A stretch of DNA of 14,190 bases from assembly GCA_937902905.1 (NCBI GenBank), contig CALELW010000011.1, positions 1 through 14,190 of the forward strand. The letters run 5' to 3'. This DNA is from an uncultured Clostridium sp. Its GTDB lineage: Bacteria > Bacillota > Clostridia > Lachnospirales > Lachnospiraceae. Numbering within the stretch: position 1 is the stretch's first letter; each line of letters starts with the position of its first letter. The notes below the pieces were generated by a model. That model saw nothing but the letters and a program-made list of their open reading frames with translations, was not told the origin of the DNA and did not search any database. Below are positions 13,991 through 14,190 of the stretch, piece by piece. The translations under genes were made by a program, and so were the position numbers.

Positions 13991-14190
13991 TTACGCTTCC
14001 TCCTTTGCACTTGCTCCATACTGGGTCTGCACTACCATTCCTTCTTTCAACGGGGTGATGCAGGTTCTCACATTCGGCTTTCCATCAACTACCATAACGC
14101 AGTCGGTACAGCGTCCAATCGCACAAAAGACACCTCGTGGTTCATGGCGTTTTGCTGTATAACGATGTGCCATCACACCTGCTACGCGAT
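13991..14190 (-). CDS. Small (2Fe-2S)-binding subunit of an amino acid dehydrogenase complex, 5' end cut by window edge
   Basis: The reading frame is open to the window edge, so only the C-terminal part (about 66 residues) is visible. A GTG at 14176 and an ATG at 14173 are in frame, but the residues before them (RVAG) fit the family, so the true start is probably outside. The fragment has the plant-type ferredoxin ligand set Cys-x4-Cys-x2-Cys (FCAIGRCTDC) followed 11 residues later by Cys in NVRTC. This matches the Fer2_4 family, which includes HcnA, LhpF and the small subunits of opine oxidases. Such proteins carry electrons between flavin centres in heteromeric amino acid dehydrogenases. 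Its TAA stop directly abuts the ATG of the next gene, a large FAD/ferredoxin subunit, which indicates translational coupling and a shared complex. The role is well supported by motif and context; the substrate is not. Confidence 0.87.
   Translation of the reverse strand, partial: RVAGVMAHRYTAKRHEPRGVFCAIGRCTDCVMVVDGKPNVRTCITPLKEGMVVQTQYGASAKEEA

Noticed and set aside
10908..14190. Hydrogen cyanide synthase (hcnABC)
   Set aside because: The subunit types are similar, but the families are shared with many amino acid dehydrogenases, and the fused ferredoxin and separate BFD gene differ from hcnABC.
1..14190. Mobile elements, CRISPR arrays, tRNA or rRNA genes
   Set aside because: I saw no transposase or integrase reading frame, no regularly spaced repeats and no tRNA-like cloverleaf; coding density on one strand leaves no space for them.

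Overview
The window looks like chromosomal DNA from an anaerobic Firmicute of the class Clostridia, probably close to Lachnospiraceae. The reasons are strong AGGAGG-type ribosome binding sites, moderate GC content, a Gram-positive lipoprotein-type binding protein, and flavoprotein/ferredoxin subunits and an iron-type alcohol dehydrogenase of clostridial flavour. This placement is inferred from style, not from a marker gene. All twelve genes lie on the minus strand, so transcription runs from high to low coordinates. I see no RNA genes, insertion sequences, CRISPR arrays or att sites. No gene-free stretch exceeds about 170 bases, and positions 1-47, after the last stop codon, hold nothing I recognise.

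Upstream cluster (14190 down to 6947). It encodes, in order, a truncated small [2Fe-2S] protein, an FAD oxidoreductase with a built-in two-cluster ferredoxin region, a BFD-like [2Fe-2S] protein and a D-amino-acid-oxidase-family (DAO) flavoprotein. Together these are the parts of a multi-subunit amino acid/imino acid dehydrogenase of the hydroxyproline dehydrogenase, opine oxidase, glycine (Hcn) and dye-linked proline dehydrogenase type. They are followed by an ornithine cyclodeaminase/mu-crystallin-family enzyme, an NhaC-family membrane carrier and a YqhD-like alcohol dehydrogenase. Genes abut, overlap by 4 bases or are separated by 20-50 bases, so this is one operon whose promoter lies outside the window.

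Junction (6946 to 6780). It holds a short AT-rich palindrome right after the dehydrogenase stop codon, then a near-consensus sigma-A promoter. An intrinsic-terminator hairpin with a T-tract begins within a few bases of the predicted transcription start and lies upstream of the next gene. The second operon's leader therefore contains a terminator.

Downstream cluster (6779 down to 48). It encodes a PotD-like lipoprotein, a PII signalling protein, the ATPase PotA and the permeases PotB and PotC. A second, divergent copy of the ornithine-cyclodeaminase-family enzyme and an MFS carrier follow. The binding protein keeps the PotD fold but has lost nearly all the polyamine-contacting acidic residues, so the ligand is probably not spermidine or putrescine.

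Working model (inference). An ABC importer controlled by a resident PII protein brings in a nitrogen compound. The flavin/iron-sulfur complex oxidises its C-N bond and passes electrons to an iron-sulfur acceptor. The two cyclodeaminase-family enzymes act on an amino- or imino-acid intermediate, and the alcohol dehydrogenase disposes of an aldehyde. The paralogous enzyme in each operon is the strongest sign that the two operons serve one pathway, possibly catabolism of an N-substituted amino acid or opine-like compound. For seven genes the Shine-Dalgarno position argues for a start codon a few codons inside the longest reading frame, and I use those starts.
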